DNA of 35,575 bases, taken from contig CALWNE010000059.1 in NCBI GenBank assembly GCA_944382705.1, positions 1 through 35,575 on the forward strand. The letters run 5' to 3'. The DNA comes from an uncultured Allofournierella sp. Lineage in GTDB: Bacteria > Bacillota > Clostridia > Oscillospirales > Ruminococcaceae. The translations under genes were made by a program, and so were the position numbers. Each line of letters starts with the position of its first letter. Position 1 is the stretch's first letter. Below are positions 18,222 to 25,617 of this stretch, piece after piece. The notes beneath the pieces were generated by a model, which was not told the origin of the DNA, ran no database searches, and worked only from the letters and a program-made list of their open reading frames with translations.

Positions 18222-18270
18222 ACACACAGGGCCTGACTGTATGCCAATGGAGTCAGGCCCTGTGTGTTTA
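18219..18270. terminator. Bidirectional intrinsic terminator
   Basis: Perfect 20-bp stem (18219-18238 with 18251-18270), 12-base loop, followed by TTTTTT on the plus strand. The CLC stop codon is inside the stem. It also lies 18 bases after the converging kinase-like gene. Confidence 0.93.
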
Positions 18271-18288
18271 TTTTTTGATACGGTGCAT

Positions 18289-19164
18289 TTAGTCTTTCCA
18301 GCGGCTGGCCCAGTAACTTATTTCGGCTAAAGCCCTTTGATTTTGAATCTCATGTTCCAGTGGCAATAATCCACTGGCAAAAATCGGCATCTCCATACCG
18401 GTATCCAAAGCACAATTGCAGGCAACAATCATCACTTCTGTTCCTTGCGGACCTGTTTTGACCTCAATTTCCCAACCCATCTGACTGCAATAGTAGTGTG
18501 CAAGGTATAGCCCTAACCCCGCCCCATACGAAACGCAATTTTCGGATGACTGGTACCGATTGACAAACACTTCATACAGATGATTCTGTACCTCTTGGGG
18601 AAGTCCCGGCCCTTCATCACGCACTACGATTTCCAGGGTATCGGAGCGCTGTGAATTCTTTGCACAACGCACCTCAACCCACACGGTTTGTCCGCTGGTA
18701 CTGGCCAAAACCGCATTGCTTACCACATTCAGCAAAATTTTATCAGCCCAGCCTCCATCACAGTTCAAAAAGACCGGATACTCTTCTACCTGGCAGTGCC
18801 ACTCCAGTTGGATTCCCTGATTTGCACAAGCAGTCCTCAACAGCTCAATCAACTGTTCATATTGGGACACCAGCTCCACTGGTTCCAGCTGAGGCAGCAG
18901 AGTCCCCTGTTCCGCTGCCAGCATATCCTCCAGATTCTCCGCAATGCGATATAGCTGCAAAGTTCCTTGGTGCACATGATCCAGCATCCATTGTGTGCGC
19001 TGAATCATCTGTTCATTTGCGCTGCGATGTATTTCCTGCTTCAAGCAACCAGCGGCAGTTTGGATAGCAGCAAGTGCCTGGTACATTTCTTGTGATAGAC
19101 CACCGCACAAAAGTGCGGTTTTGCTATTGCCTGTGGGCTCATCCACAAAATGGTTTTGGATCAT
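18289..19164 (-). CDS. Soluble histidine-kinase-like protein lacking the phospho-accepting histidine
   Basis: 291 residues with no membrane segment. The layout is that of a sensor kinase core: a helical dimerisation-like region (~20-90) and a HATPase_c domain (~130-275). ATP-binding boxes are good: N-box NVVSNAV (N150), G1 DEGPGLP (~183-189), G2 GAGLGLYLAH (~214-223). The helix that should carry the phosphorylated histidine reads GGLSQEMYQALAAIQ. Q25 stands where the His of S-H-E is expected, so normal autophosphorylation seems lost. ATG 19164 is chosen (AAAGGA ten bases upstream, 22 bases after the preceding gene). A longer frame to 19227 overlaps that gene and is less likely. It is last in an operon with a Spo0A-like regulator whose receiver is also degenerate. 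A nucleotide-dependent binding partner or anti-factor is a plausible alternative role (inference). Confidence 0.78.
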   Translation of the reverse strand: MIQNHFVDEPTGNSKTALLCGGLSQEMYQALAAIQTAAGCLKQEIHRSANEQMIQRTQWMLDHVHQGTLQLYRIAENLEDMLAAEQGTLLPQLEPVELVSQYEQLIELLRTACANQGIQLEWHCQVEEYPVFLNCDGGWADKILLNVVSNAVLASTSGQTVWVEVRCAKNSQRSDTLEIVVRDEGPGLPQEVQNHLYEVFVNRYQSSENCVSYGAGLGLYLAHYYCSQMGWEIEVKTGPQGTEVMIVACNCALDTGMEMPIFASGLLPLEHEIQNQRALAEISYWASRWKD

Positions 19165-19186
19165 GGGATGGGTGTCCTTTCTGCTT

Positions 19187-19918
19187 TTAATTGCTACGAA
19201 CCTGTATCTGCTCAACAGCCCACTCAAAAAATTCCCGCATTTTGGCTTGTTCGGCGGTAATTGTTCCTTTTTCCTTCATTTGAATTAGCACCCGATAGAT
19301 ACCGCTTTCCGCACCTTTGTGTGAGATCTGGTATAGTTTGGAAAGTTCCATCAAAATTGATTTAGCCTGTGGCATTCTTCCCTGACTCAACTCTCTCAGC
19401 CAAATCTGCAAACCGCTTGCCAAGTACTGCGCACCGGTACTGCGTTTGGGGCAATCCAGACGATTCAGCAAATCCCATATTTCCCGATCCCAACAGGTAA
19501 TTTGAGGCAACTGGGCAGATGCCTTTGAACTGGTAACACATTGCATCAAATCTTTTGGTTCATATGGCTCCATCATATAGTAATCCACAGTATTTGACAA
19601 GTCCGTTCTGCTAATAAACTGCAAATATCTTGGTGAACCTACTGCTACCACAACCATGCTTTTGGCACAATCGAACTGTTCCAGCTTTTCCAAAAAGCTA
19701 AGACTGTGCATATCTTTTAAAAAACACCCAATCACCAGTGCGTCCGGCATATGGCCAGCTTTCAAAAAGCGCAATGCCGCTTCGCCTTTTTGAAAGCTGT
19801 ACACTCCACCAATTTGTGAAGATTCTGCCAGCATTCGCTTTAAACCATCCAGATGCATATGATCTCCACTAAGGAGATATATCGTTCTCTTTCTTTCCCA
19901 TTCTTCTGTTAAGGCCAT
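19187..19918 (-). CDS. Spo0A-like regulator with degenerate receiver domain
   Basis: 243 residues. Residues ~11-130 fold like a response-regulator receiver (TIYLLSGDH, VVVAVGSPRY). The phosphorylated Asp is replaced by G64 (DALVIGCFLKDM), and the conserved Lys of the K-P motif by E117 (YMMEPYEP). Phosphorylation is therefore not expected. Residues ~146-222 match the pattern of the Spo0A C-terminal DNA-binding domain: LLNRLDCP, four residues, GAQYLASGL, then ILMELSKLYQIS, then AESGIYRVLIQMKEKG. True Spo0A is the master switch of endospore formation. This is a paralogue or derived form, not the canonical protein. ATG 19918 has a weak GGTG-type ribosome site and lies 18 bases after a DUF6514-like gene. 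The DNA-binding call rests on pattern only. Confidence 0.72.
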   Translation of the reverse strand: MALTEEWERKRTIYLLSGDHMHLDGLKRMLAESSQIGGVYSFQKGEAALRFLKAGHMPDALVIGCFLKDMHSLSFLEKLEQFDCAKSMVVVAVGSPRYLQFISRTDLSNTVDYYMMEPYEPKDLMQCVTSSKASAQLPQITCWDREIWDLLNRLDCPKRSTGAQYLASGLQIWLRELSQGRMPQAKSILMELSKLYQISHKGAESGIYRVLIQMKEKGTITAEQAKMREFFEWAVEQIQVRSN

Positions 19919-19936
19919 GTTTTCACACCATCCCCA

Positions 19937-20215
19937 TTAAATCTTTGCCACAGCATCACAAAGCACCTCCTTCCAATGGCAAAAGGGAACAGCATTCTCC
20001 CATAAAAAATCCAATATCATCTTTGCTTCACTTGGAGACACATCTTCAATACGCAGGCTGTCTCGCTGTACGCCGTCTGCTTTTATCAAAACCGCTCTAT
20101 AAACCGCAACTTTTCCTGGCAGGCAATCCACACGGTACAAAATCTCTGATTTCGCCTGAAGTTTCCCCAATGCCGAAAAACGACGCCGCTTATGATAACG
20201 CTGTGCAACAGCCAC
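19937..20215 (-). CDS. Small DUF6514-like protein
   Basis: 92 residues, no signal peptide or membrane helix, basic N-terminus. The C-terminal half (LRIEDVSPSEAKMILDFLWENAVPFCHWKEVLCD) resembles the pattern of the small clostridial DUF6514 family, in which an I-x-D-I-S motif is followed by a helix and a P-x-H-L-x-D-V-like end. Function unknown. Start is GTG at 20215, with GAAGGAG eight bases upstream. First gene of the operon with the Spo0A-like and kinase-like proteins, 18 bases before the former. The family name is tentative. Confidence 0.6.
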   Translation of the reverse strand: MAVAQRYHKRRRFSALGKLQAKSEILYRVDCLPGKVAVYRAVLIKADGVQRDSLRIEDVSPSEAKMILDFLWENAVPFCHWKEVLCDAVAKI

Positions 20216-20258
20216 TACAATCGCTCCTTCTATGCAAAATTATTGTTTACAATTCACT

Positions 20259-20287
20259 ATGTTAAAACTATTTTTGAAAAAATTCAA
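20259..20287 (-). promoter_or_regulatory. Candidate promoter of the Spo0A-like operon
   Basis: On the minus strand: TTGAAT (20282-20287), 17 bases, TAACAT (20259-20264), about 45 bases before the GTG start. The -10 box is imperfect. Confidence 0.45.
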
Positions 20288-20404
20288 CACATTTCTTCCT
20301 TCAATTTCCTTCACTTTTTCTCTAAAACAGCAGAATCATGTCTAATTTTGGGGAAATTGCTTGCACACAAACCGCTTCACTTAGTACCGATGTAGCGCTC
20401 TGCG

Positions 20405-20440
20405 TTGAAATTGCAAGCTAAATTTGATATACTGTATAAT
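20405..20440 (+). promoter_or_regulatory. Promoter region of the ABC-F gene (two overlapping candidates)
   Basis: TTGAAA (20405-20410), 17 bases, TATACT (20428-20433). Overlapping alternative: TTGCAA (20411-20416), 18 bases, TATAAT (20435-20440). The leader to the ABC-F start is ~100 bases. Confidence 0.7.
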
Positions 20441-20450
20441 GAGTTATTTT

Positions 20451-20513
20451 ATGTTCCAGGTAAGTAACCCAATGTCTGGTTGCAAAACCGGCACAGCATA
20501 TACGCCTTTTTAA
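20451..20513 (+). CDS. Possible 20-residue leader peptide upstream of the ABC-F gene
   Basis: An ATG about ten bases after the likely transcription start opens a 20-codon frame that closes with TAA 33 bases before the ABC-F start codon. There is no clear Shine-Dalgarno. Many ribosome-acting ABC-F genes are controlled by translated leaders, which is why it is listed, but it may be chance. Confidence 0.25.
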   Translation: MFQVSNPMSGCKTGTAYTPF

Positions 20514-20545
20514 TAATCAACGAATAAAGTGAGGTTTTTTCATTT

Positions 20546-22150
20546 ATGCTTTCTGTAAATGATGTTAGTTTGCAATTCCAAGGAACCACCTTATATAAGC
20601 ATGTAGATTTGAATTTCGCACCGGGCAACTGCTACGGTATTATTGGTGCCAACGGTGCGGGCAAATCTACCCTTTTAAAAATCATCTCCGGCCAGATTGA
20701 ACCCACCACCGGCAGCATCTCCATCGGCAAGGATGACCGTATGAGTGTGCTGGAGCAGGATCACTATAAATACGATTCTTTTCCTGTGATGGAAACCGTC
20801 ATTATGGGCAACCGCCGTTTGTATGACATCATGAAACAAAAGGACGCCTTGTATGCTAAGGAGGATTTCTCTGAGGAAGATGGTGTGCTGGCAGGTGAAC
20901 TGGAAGCAGAGTTTGCTGAAATGGGCGGTTGGGAAGCCGAGACCGAGGCAAGCCAGCTGTTAAGCGGTTTGGGCCTTCCTGTGGATTTACACTATGCGCA
21001 GATGGAAAATCTGGATGGCCGTCAAAAAGTGAAGGTACTACTTGCAAAAGCGCTGTTTGGTCAGCCTTCGATTATTCTGCTGGACGAGCCCACCAACGGT
21101 TTGGATATCGAATCCATTGACTGGCTGGAAGAATTCTTGATGGATTATTACGGAACCATCATTGTTGTAAGCCACGACCGCCATTTCTTGAACGCCGTTT
21201 GCACCCACACCGTAGACATTGACTACAACAAGGTACAAATGTATGCCGGCAACTATGACTTCTGGTATGAATCCAGCCAGCTGATGCAGCAGCTCATCCG
21301 CAACCAGAACAAAAAGAAGGAAGAAAAAATTAAGGAGCTGCAATCCTTTATTCAGCGGTTCTCGGCCAACAAGTCCAAATCCAAACAGGCCACCAGCCGT
21401 AAAAAAATCCTGGATTCTATCCAGCTGGAAGAAATGCCTGCTTCCTCCCGCCGTTATCCCTTCGTAGGCTTTGACCCTGAGCGGGAGGCTGGTAAGGATA
21501 TTCTGTTTGTGGAGGGCATTAGCAAAACCATCGACGGCGTAAAAGTATTGGATAATGTGAGCTTTACCGCTAACAAAAACGACAAAATCGCACTTGTTGG
21601 CGACAACGAAGTAGGTATGACCGCCCTGTTCAAGATTCTGACCGGCGAGATGGAACCAGACTCCGGCAGTTTCAAGTGGGGTGTTTCCACCAGCCAGAGC
21701 TACTTCCCGCAGGATAACTCCGCCTTCTTTGACGGTTTTGACGGCAATCTGATTGAATGGCTGCGTCAGTATAGCCCAGACCCCACCGAAACCTTCCTGC
21801 GGGGTTTCTTGGGACGGATGCTCTTTTCTGGTGATGAGGTTTACAAGCCTGCTAAGGTGCTCAGCGGCGGCGAAAAGGTGCGCTGCATGCTCTCCCGCAT
21901 GATGATGTCCCACTCCAATGTACTGTTGCTGGATCAGCCTACCAACCATCTGGATCTGGAAAGTATTCAGGCGCTTTCCAATGGATTGGTTGCTTTTAAA
22001 GGAAATTTGATTTTCTCCTCTCACGACCATCAGTTCATTGACGAAATTGCCAACCGCATCATCGAAATCCCCTTGGGACAGCAGGGTTGTTTGGACCGTA
22101 CCGGTACCTTTGAGGAATTTTTGGCCTGGAAAAAAGAGCGGACCCTGTAA
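20546..22150 (+). CDS. ABC-F family ATPase (YkpA/YbiT-like) with one degenerate ATP site
   Basis: 534-residue cytoplasmic protein with two ABC domains and no membrane part. ABC-F proteins act on the ribosome E site as translation factors or antibiotic-protection factors. Domain 1: Walker A GANGAGKS (34-41), signature NLDGRQKVKV (155-164) instead of LSGGQ, Walker B LLDEPTNGLD (D180, E181). The linker rich in K/E/Q (~245-295) corresponds to the P-site tRNA interaction motif. Domain 2: Walker A GDNEVGMT (352-359) with M358 in place of the lysine, intact signature LSGGEK (439-444), Walker B LLLDQPTNHLD with Q464 for the catalytic Glu. So site I (WalkerA1/B1 + signature 2) is canonical and site II is degenerate in all three motifs. 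ATG 20546 has GAGG 11 bases ahead, a long gap. Confidence 0.92.
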   Translation: MLSVNDVSLQFQGTTLYKHVDLNFAPGNCYGIIGANGAGKSTLLKIISGQIEPTTGSISIGKDDRMSVLEQDHYKYDSFPVMETVIMGNRRLYDIMKQKDALYAKEDFSEEDGVLAGELEAEFAEMGGWEAETEASQLLSGLGLPVDLHYAQMENLDGRQKVKVLLAKALFGQPSIILLDEPTNGLDIESIDWLEEFLMDYYGTIIVVSHDRHFLNAVCTHTVDIDYNKVQMYAGNYDFWYESSQLMQQLIRNQNKKKEEKIKELQSFIQRFSANKSKSKQATSRKKILDSIQLEEMPASSRRYPFVGFDPEREAGKDILFVEGISKTIDGVKVLDNVSFTANKNDKIALVGDNEVGMTALFKILTGEMEPDSGSFKWGVSTSQSYFPQDNSAFFDGFDGNLIEWLRQYSPDPTETFLRGFLGRMLFSGDEVYKPAKVLSGGEKVRCMLSRMMMSHSNVLLLDQPTNHLDLESIQALSNGLVAFKGNLIFSSHDHQFIDEIANRIIEIPLGQQGCLDRTGTFEEFLAWKKERTL

Positions 22151-22167
22151 CCTGATTGCCAGCCCTT

Positions 22168-22205
22168 TACCGCTGTGCACAGTTGAACCCGTGTGCACAG
22201 CGGTA
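22168..22205 (+). terminator. Intrinsic terminator of the ABC-F gene
   Basis: 14-bp stem (22168-22181 with 22192-22205), ten-base loop, followed by TTTATTTG. It lies 17 bases after the ABC-F stop. Confidence 0.82.
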
Positions 22206-22225
22206 TTTATTTGTGGTCAGCAGGT

Positions 22226-22254
22226 TTGACCAACCCGCCCAGTAAGGATTTTAT
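22226..22254 (+). promoter_or_regulatory. Candidate promoter of the AraC-MglB-like-RlmD operon
   Basis: TTGACC (22226-22231), 17 bases, TTTTAT (22249-22254). Strong -35, weak -10. The ribosome site GGAGG follows closely, leaving a very short leader. Confidence 0.45.
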
Positions 22255-22278
22255 CAATCGCATTGTGGAGGCGCTTCC

Positions 22279-23115
22279 ATGGCTGAAACCTACAAACAAT
22301 CGTTCAAACAAAATTACACGGACAATGTGGAACTTTCTATTTTCAATTGCGGTGTACAATCCTGCGAACCAGGTCATTTGTGGGGGCCTGGCATCCGAGA
22401 TCACTATTTGATTCATTTGGTCATCCGGGGGCGGGGGCGGTATACCGTAGGCTCCCATGAATACCAACTGAAGGCTGGTGATTTATTTTTGGTGAAACCC
22501 AACCAGCTGGTTGCCTACTGCGCCGATGAAACCGACCCATGGGAGTATTGCTGGGTAGGATTTAATGGTGCTTTTGCCAACAAGCTGATTCAGCAAACCC
22601 CCTTTAGTGATCAAAAGCCCGTTTATCACTGTACCAATCCGCATGACTTGCAAAAAGCCATGCTGGCAATATACGAAGCAAGAGGACCTGAATCCTCGCA
22701 TGAAGCCGCTATGGTGGGCCATTTGTATCTATTTCTTTCCTGTATGATGCAGCAGGCCCAGCAGTGTGATAGTCGTATTGGCAGCACCAGCTCCCAATAT
22801 GTGCATGGGGCAATCAAATATATTCAGTTCAACTATTCCCACAACATCAGCATTGACGACATCGCAAAGGCAGTGGGTGTGAGCCGCAGTCATCTGTACC
22901 GACTGTTTATGAGCAATGTGGGGCAAAGCCCTATCGATTATCTCACCAGCTATCGTATTGAGGAAGCTTGCAACCTACTGAGGGATTCTAAGCTTTCCAT
23001 TGCTGAAATTGCTGTTTCCGTAGGCTTTTTTGACCAGTTCTATTTTTCCCGGGTATTCAAAAAAACCAAAGGCGTTCCTCCCAGCCGCTACCTGAACAGC
23101 AGCGAATCCACCTAA
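22279..23115 (+). CDS. AraC-family transcriptional regulator with cupin sensor domain
   Basis: 278 residues. The N-terminal cupin-type sensing domain (~20-160) includes HYLIHLVIRGRGRYTVG, LKAGDLFLVKPNQLVAYCAD and WEYCWVGFNG, typical of regulators of sugar utilisation. The C-terminal double helix-turn-helix (~178-275) is SIDDIAKAVGVSRSHLYRLFMSNVGQSP and IAEIAVSVGFFDQFYFSRVFKKTKGVPPSRY. Usually a DNA-binding activator that responds to a carbohydrate. ATG has GGAGG seven bases upstream. It is followed after 17 bases by an MglB-like binding protein, which suggests that both sense the same solute (inference). The target promoter is not identified; no transporter genes lie next to it. Confidence 0.92.
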   Translation: MAETYKQSFKQNYTDNVELSIFNCGVQSCEPGHLWGPGIRDHYLIHLVIRGRGRYTVGSHEYQLKAGDLFLVKPNQLVAYCADETDPWEYCWVGFNGAFANKLIQQTPFSDQKPVYHCTNPHDLQKAMLAIYEARGPESSHEAAMVGHLYLFLSCMMQQAQQCDSRIGSTSSQYVHGAIKYIQFNYSHNISIDDIAKAVGVSRSHLYRLFMSNVGQSPIDYLTSYRIEEACNLLRDSKLSIAEIAVSVGFFDQFYFSRVFKKTKGVPPSRYLNSSEST

Positions 23116-23132
23116 GAAAGGGACCTTAATCT

Positions 23133-24146
23133 GTGAAGCATCGCATTTTCTTGATTGCCAAACTGCTTGCCATTGTTTTGGCTATTGCAGCTTGTGTGTT
23201 TTTGTATCTGCTCAGTATCAACTATTTTGCACCACATCCAACCGTTGGATACATCCATTCGGAACGAGAGATGCCCTATCTGGATTTGGATGAACTTTAT
23301 CAGCAGTTGGAAACCAGCAGCACATCCCTTGTGGAAGCAGATGCTTCCCAAGGTGGCTATCTGCAAGCTGCGCAGCAGCTTGTTGAGCAGAACGCCAAGA
23401 TACTGGTAGTCAGCCAGGATACCGATACGGTGGACAATGATTTGCTGAATTTTGCCCAAGCAAATGGTCTTGGCTTAATTTTGGTGGGACGCAGCCCCAG
23501 TGAAGAAACCATGCAGCAGTATGATAAAATGTGGTATGTGGGCAGCAGTCCCGCTTTAGGCGGCGAATTATTGGGCAGCGAAATAACAACAGCCTGGGAA
23601 AGAGGCACTGTTGTGGATCGGAACGCAGACCATCTGCTGCAATATTTTGTTTACCTAAGCAAGGAAGGCCCCTACTACAACCAGATGATTGACAGCACTT
23701 TGCTGCAATGTGAACACTACGGAGTCTTTTCTCAGTGCATTACCTACCTGGATGAAAATCAGCAGCCCTTGGCCTTTAGTGCCGAACAGCTGTCTGGGCA
23801 GGAAAAACCGGAGCTTCTTCTGGTTGCCCATGCTCAGGATGCCCGCCTTGTGTTCGAGACGGCTCAGCAGCTGGGCTGGCTGGAGGGAGATACCCCCACC
23901 CAAATTGCAGCATTGGCAGAAAATCAGCTTGTGGCGCAGCAACTAATGGCAGATGATATCTGCTTTGCCGTTTCCTATTACGATACGCAGGCAATTACTC
24001 GGGCTGTGGTATCGGTGGCTTTAAATGGTTTGGATTCCACCTATGCGGGAGAGGATTTGTCCATTCAGCCAGACGAAAGCGGCCGTTTTTGGATTCCTTT
24101 TGGTCTTTTAGCGAATGCAGAAGACCAGCAGACCCCCTCGGAATAA
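23133..24146 (+). CDS. Membrane-anchored periplasmic-binding-like protein (type 1, MglB-like)
   Basis: 337 residues. The N-terminal hydrophobic segment (~5-30) contains IAAC at 18-21, which fits a lipobox, but the hydrophobic stretch runs on past the cysteine. Either a lipoprotein or an uncleaved anchor is possible. The rest resembles a divergent type-1 sugar-binding protein. The block GLGLILVGRSPSEETMQQYD, then MWYVGSSPALGGELLGSEI, matches the hinge region pattern of galactose/methylgalactoside-binding proteins (REPSEE...YDKAWYVG...SG...GE). Ligand residues cannot be confirmed. Start is GTG at 23133, with AAAGGGA nine bases upstream. No ABC permease or ATPase is adjacent, so a sensory role together with the upstream AraC regulator is more likely than transport (inference). 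Confidence 0.68.
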   Translation: MKHRIFLIAKLLAIVLAIAACVFLYLLSINYFAPHPTVGYIHSEREMPYLDLDELYQQLETSSTSLVEADASQGGYLQAAQQLVEQNAKILVVSQDTDTVDNDLLNFAQANGLGLILVGRSPSEETMQQYDKMWYVGSSPALGGELLGSEITTAWERGTVVDRNADHLLQYFVYLSKEGPYYNQMIDSTLLQCEHYGVFSQCITYLDENQQPLAFSAEQLSGQEKPELLLVAHAQDARLVFETAQQLGWLEGDTPTQIAALAENQLVAQQLMADDICFAVSYYDTQAITRAVVSVALNGLDSTYAGEDLSIQPDESGRFWIPFGLLANAEDQQTPSE

Positions 24147-24162
24147 CACAGGAGGCGTTATT

Positions 24163-25524
24163 TTGTCCATGCAAAAAAATTCTGTCATTCCCCTTTCTAT
24201 TGAAAGCCTTTCCAGCGATGGCAGCGGCGTTGGCCATTATGAGGGCAAGGCCATCTTTGTGCCTGGCACCGCCCCCGGGGATGAGATTCGTGCTAAAATT
24301 GTAAAGGATATGGGCCGCTATGCCTTTGCCATCGTAGATGAAATGGTCAAAGCTTCTGCCCAACACATCCAGCCAGATTGTTCGGTGTATAAGCCCTGTG
24401 GCGGCTGCTGCTTCCGCCATATCAATTACCAGGCCGAAGCCGCAGCCAAGCAGCAATTTGTAGCGAATGCCTTTCAGCGTATTGGCGGTTTTGACCTGCC
24501 GGTACTGCCCATTCTTGCTTCCCCGCTGGAAAACAACTATCGCAACAAGGTGCAGTTCCCTGTTGCGCAGGGTTCCGATGGATCGGTACAGGTTGGCTTT
24601 TATGCCGGACGCAGTCATCGGCTGGTTCCCTGCCTGGACTGCAAGCTGCAACCACCAGAGCTTAACGAGATTGCAGCATTTTTGTGCAGATTCATGGAAC
24701 AGCACCATATCTCTGCCTACAACGAACAAACGCACAAAGGCCTAGTTCGCCACCTGTTTTTGCGCAAGGGCTGGCATAGCAATCAGGTAATGGTCTGCCT
24801 GGTCGTCAACGGAACAAAGCTGCCTGCCAGCGAGCTGCTCTGCCGGGAATTGCCTAAAAAGTTCCCCCAGGTCAGCACCATTGTGCTGAATGTGAATCGT
24901 CAGCGCACCAATGTAATTACCGGCCAGCAAAACATTGTGCTGTATGGGCCCGGCTTTATCGAAGATACCATGTGCGGTGTACCGGTACAGATTGGCCCCC
25001 TCTCCTTCTATCAGGTAAACACGCCCGCAGCGGAGCAGCTGTACCGTGTTGCCCGCCAGTTTGCGCAGCTCAGCCCCCAGGATACTTTGCTGGATCTCTA
25101 CTGTGGTATGGGCACCATCGGCCTTTCCATGGCTCAGGATTGCAAGGAATTGATTGGCGTTGAAATCATTGAGGAAGCAGTAGCAAGTGCCCGCATCAAC
25201 GCCCAGGCTATGGGGCAGAAAAATGCTCGATTCTTTTGTGCCGACGCTGGCAAAGCAGCCAGTCAGCTGGCCAGTGAGGGCCTGCATCCGGATGTAATTT
25301 GTCTGGACCCACCTCGCAAGGGCTGTGACACCACCACGCTGGATGCCGTGCTCACCATGGCGCCACACCGTATCGTAATGGTTAGCTGCAACGCTGCCAC
25401 CGCCGCCCGGGACTGCCGCTACCTGGCAGACCATGGCTATACTGTGGAACAAATCCAACCGGCAGATTTATTCCCCCGCACCAAGCATGTAGAATGTGTG
25501 GTAGCCCTTTTTAAAAACAATTAA
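24163..25524 (+). CDS. RlmD/TrmA-family RNA uracil-C5 methyltransferase
   Basis: SAM-dependent enzyme that makes 5-methyluridine in rRNA or tRNA. 453 residues. TRAM domain (~1-65). Iron-sulfur cysteines C-x5-C-x2-C in CSVYKPCGGC, with a later cysteine in VPCLDC. Methyltransferase core with LLDLYCGMGTIGLSMA and LDPPRKGCD. The catalytic cysteine is in MVSCNAATAARDC, with the C-terminal helper residues in FPRTKHVECVV. A frame is open further upstream, but AGGAGG seven bases before TTG 24163 fixes the start; ATG 24169 (spacing 13) is the alternative. It follows the MglB-like gene by 16 bases, so it probably sits on the AraC operon transcript. Target base (for example U747 or U1939 of 23S) not resolved. 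Confidence 0.93.
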   Translation: MSMQKNSVIPLSIESLSSDGSGVGHYEGKAIFVPGTAPGDEIRAKIVKDMGRYAFAIVDEMVKASAQHIQPDCSVYKPCGGCCFRHINYQAEAAAKQQFVANAFQRIGGFDLPVLPILASPLENNYRNKVQFPVAQGSDGSVQVGFYAGRSHRLVPCLDCKLQPPELNEIAAFLCRFMEQHHISAYNEQTHKGLVRHLFLRKGWHSNQVMVCLVVNGTKLPASELLCRELPKKFPQVSTIVLNVNRQRTNVITGQQNIVLYGPGFIEDTMCGVPVQIGPLSFYQVNTPAAEQLYRVARQFAQLSPQDTLLDLYCGMGTIGLSMAQDCKELIGVEIIEEAVASARINAQAMGQKNARFFCADAGKAASQLASEGLHPDVICLDPPRKGCDTTTLDAVLTMAPHRIVMVSCNAATAARDCRYLADHGYTVEQIQPADLFPRTKHVECVVALFKNN

Positions 25525-25525
25525 A

Positions 25526-25570
25526 TGCAAAAAGTCCCAGAAAGCGATTGCTTTATGGGGCTTTTTTGCA
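25526..25570 (+). terminator. Intrinsic terminator after the RlmD-like gene
   Basis: Stem-loop starting just after the stop codon. TGCAAAAAGTCCCA (from 25526) pairs imperfectly with TGGGGCTTTTTTGCA (to 25570), around an inner AAAGC-GATT-GCTTT hairpin. The T-run is at 25562-25567. Confidence 0.75.
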
Positions 25571-25589
25571 ATCCAATCTGTATTGCAAA
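25565..25589. promoter_or_regulatory. Inverted repeat upstream of the nucleoside phosphorylase
   Basis: TTTGCAAT (25565-25572) and ATTGCAAA (25582-25589) are perfect eight-base arms separated by nine bases, 28 bases before the ATG. It could be an operator or an mRNA hairpin. The left arm overlaps the T-run of the preceding terminator. Confidence 0.35.
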
Positions 25590-25617
25590 TGATTTTTTGA
25601 AAGGAGTATTCCCTACT

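Larger units (their letters stand above)
20216..20545. other. Divergent intergenic region with two promoters
   Basis: 330 bases between the DUF6514-like operon (minus) and the ABC-F gene (plus). It holds the two promoter candidates and the short leader ORF listed separately. A small dyad, TTGAA-AAAA-TTCAA (20274-20287), covers the -35 box of the minus-strand promoter and could be an operator. No Spo0A box (TTCGACAA type) was found. Confidence 0.5.

Noticed and set aside
20216..20330. Spo0A box or SigH promoter before the Spo0A-like operon
   Set aside because: AGGAAA-like and GAAT-like words occur, but the spacing does not fit SigH, and no TTCGACAA-type box was found.
21038..22198. 386-codon open frame on the minus strand
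   Set aside because: Antisense to the ABC-F gene, whose own motifs are unmistakable; no ribosome site or family pattern.
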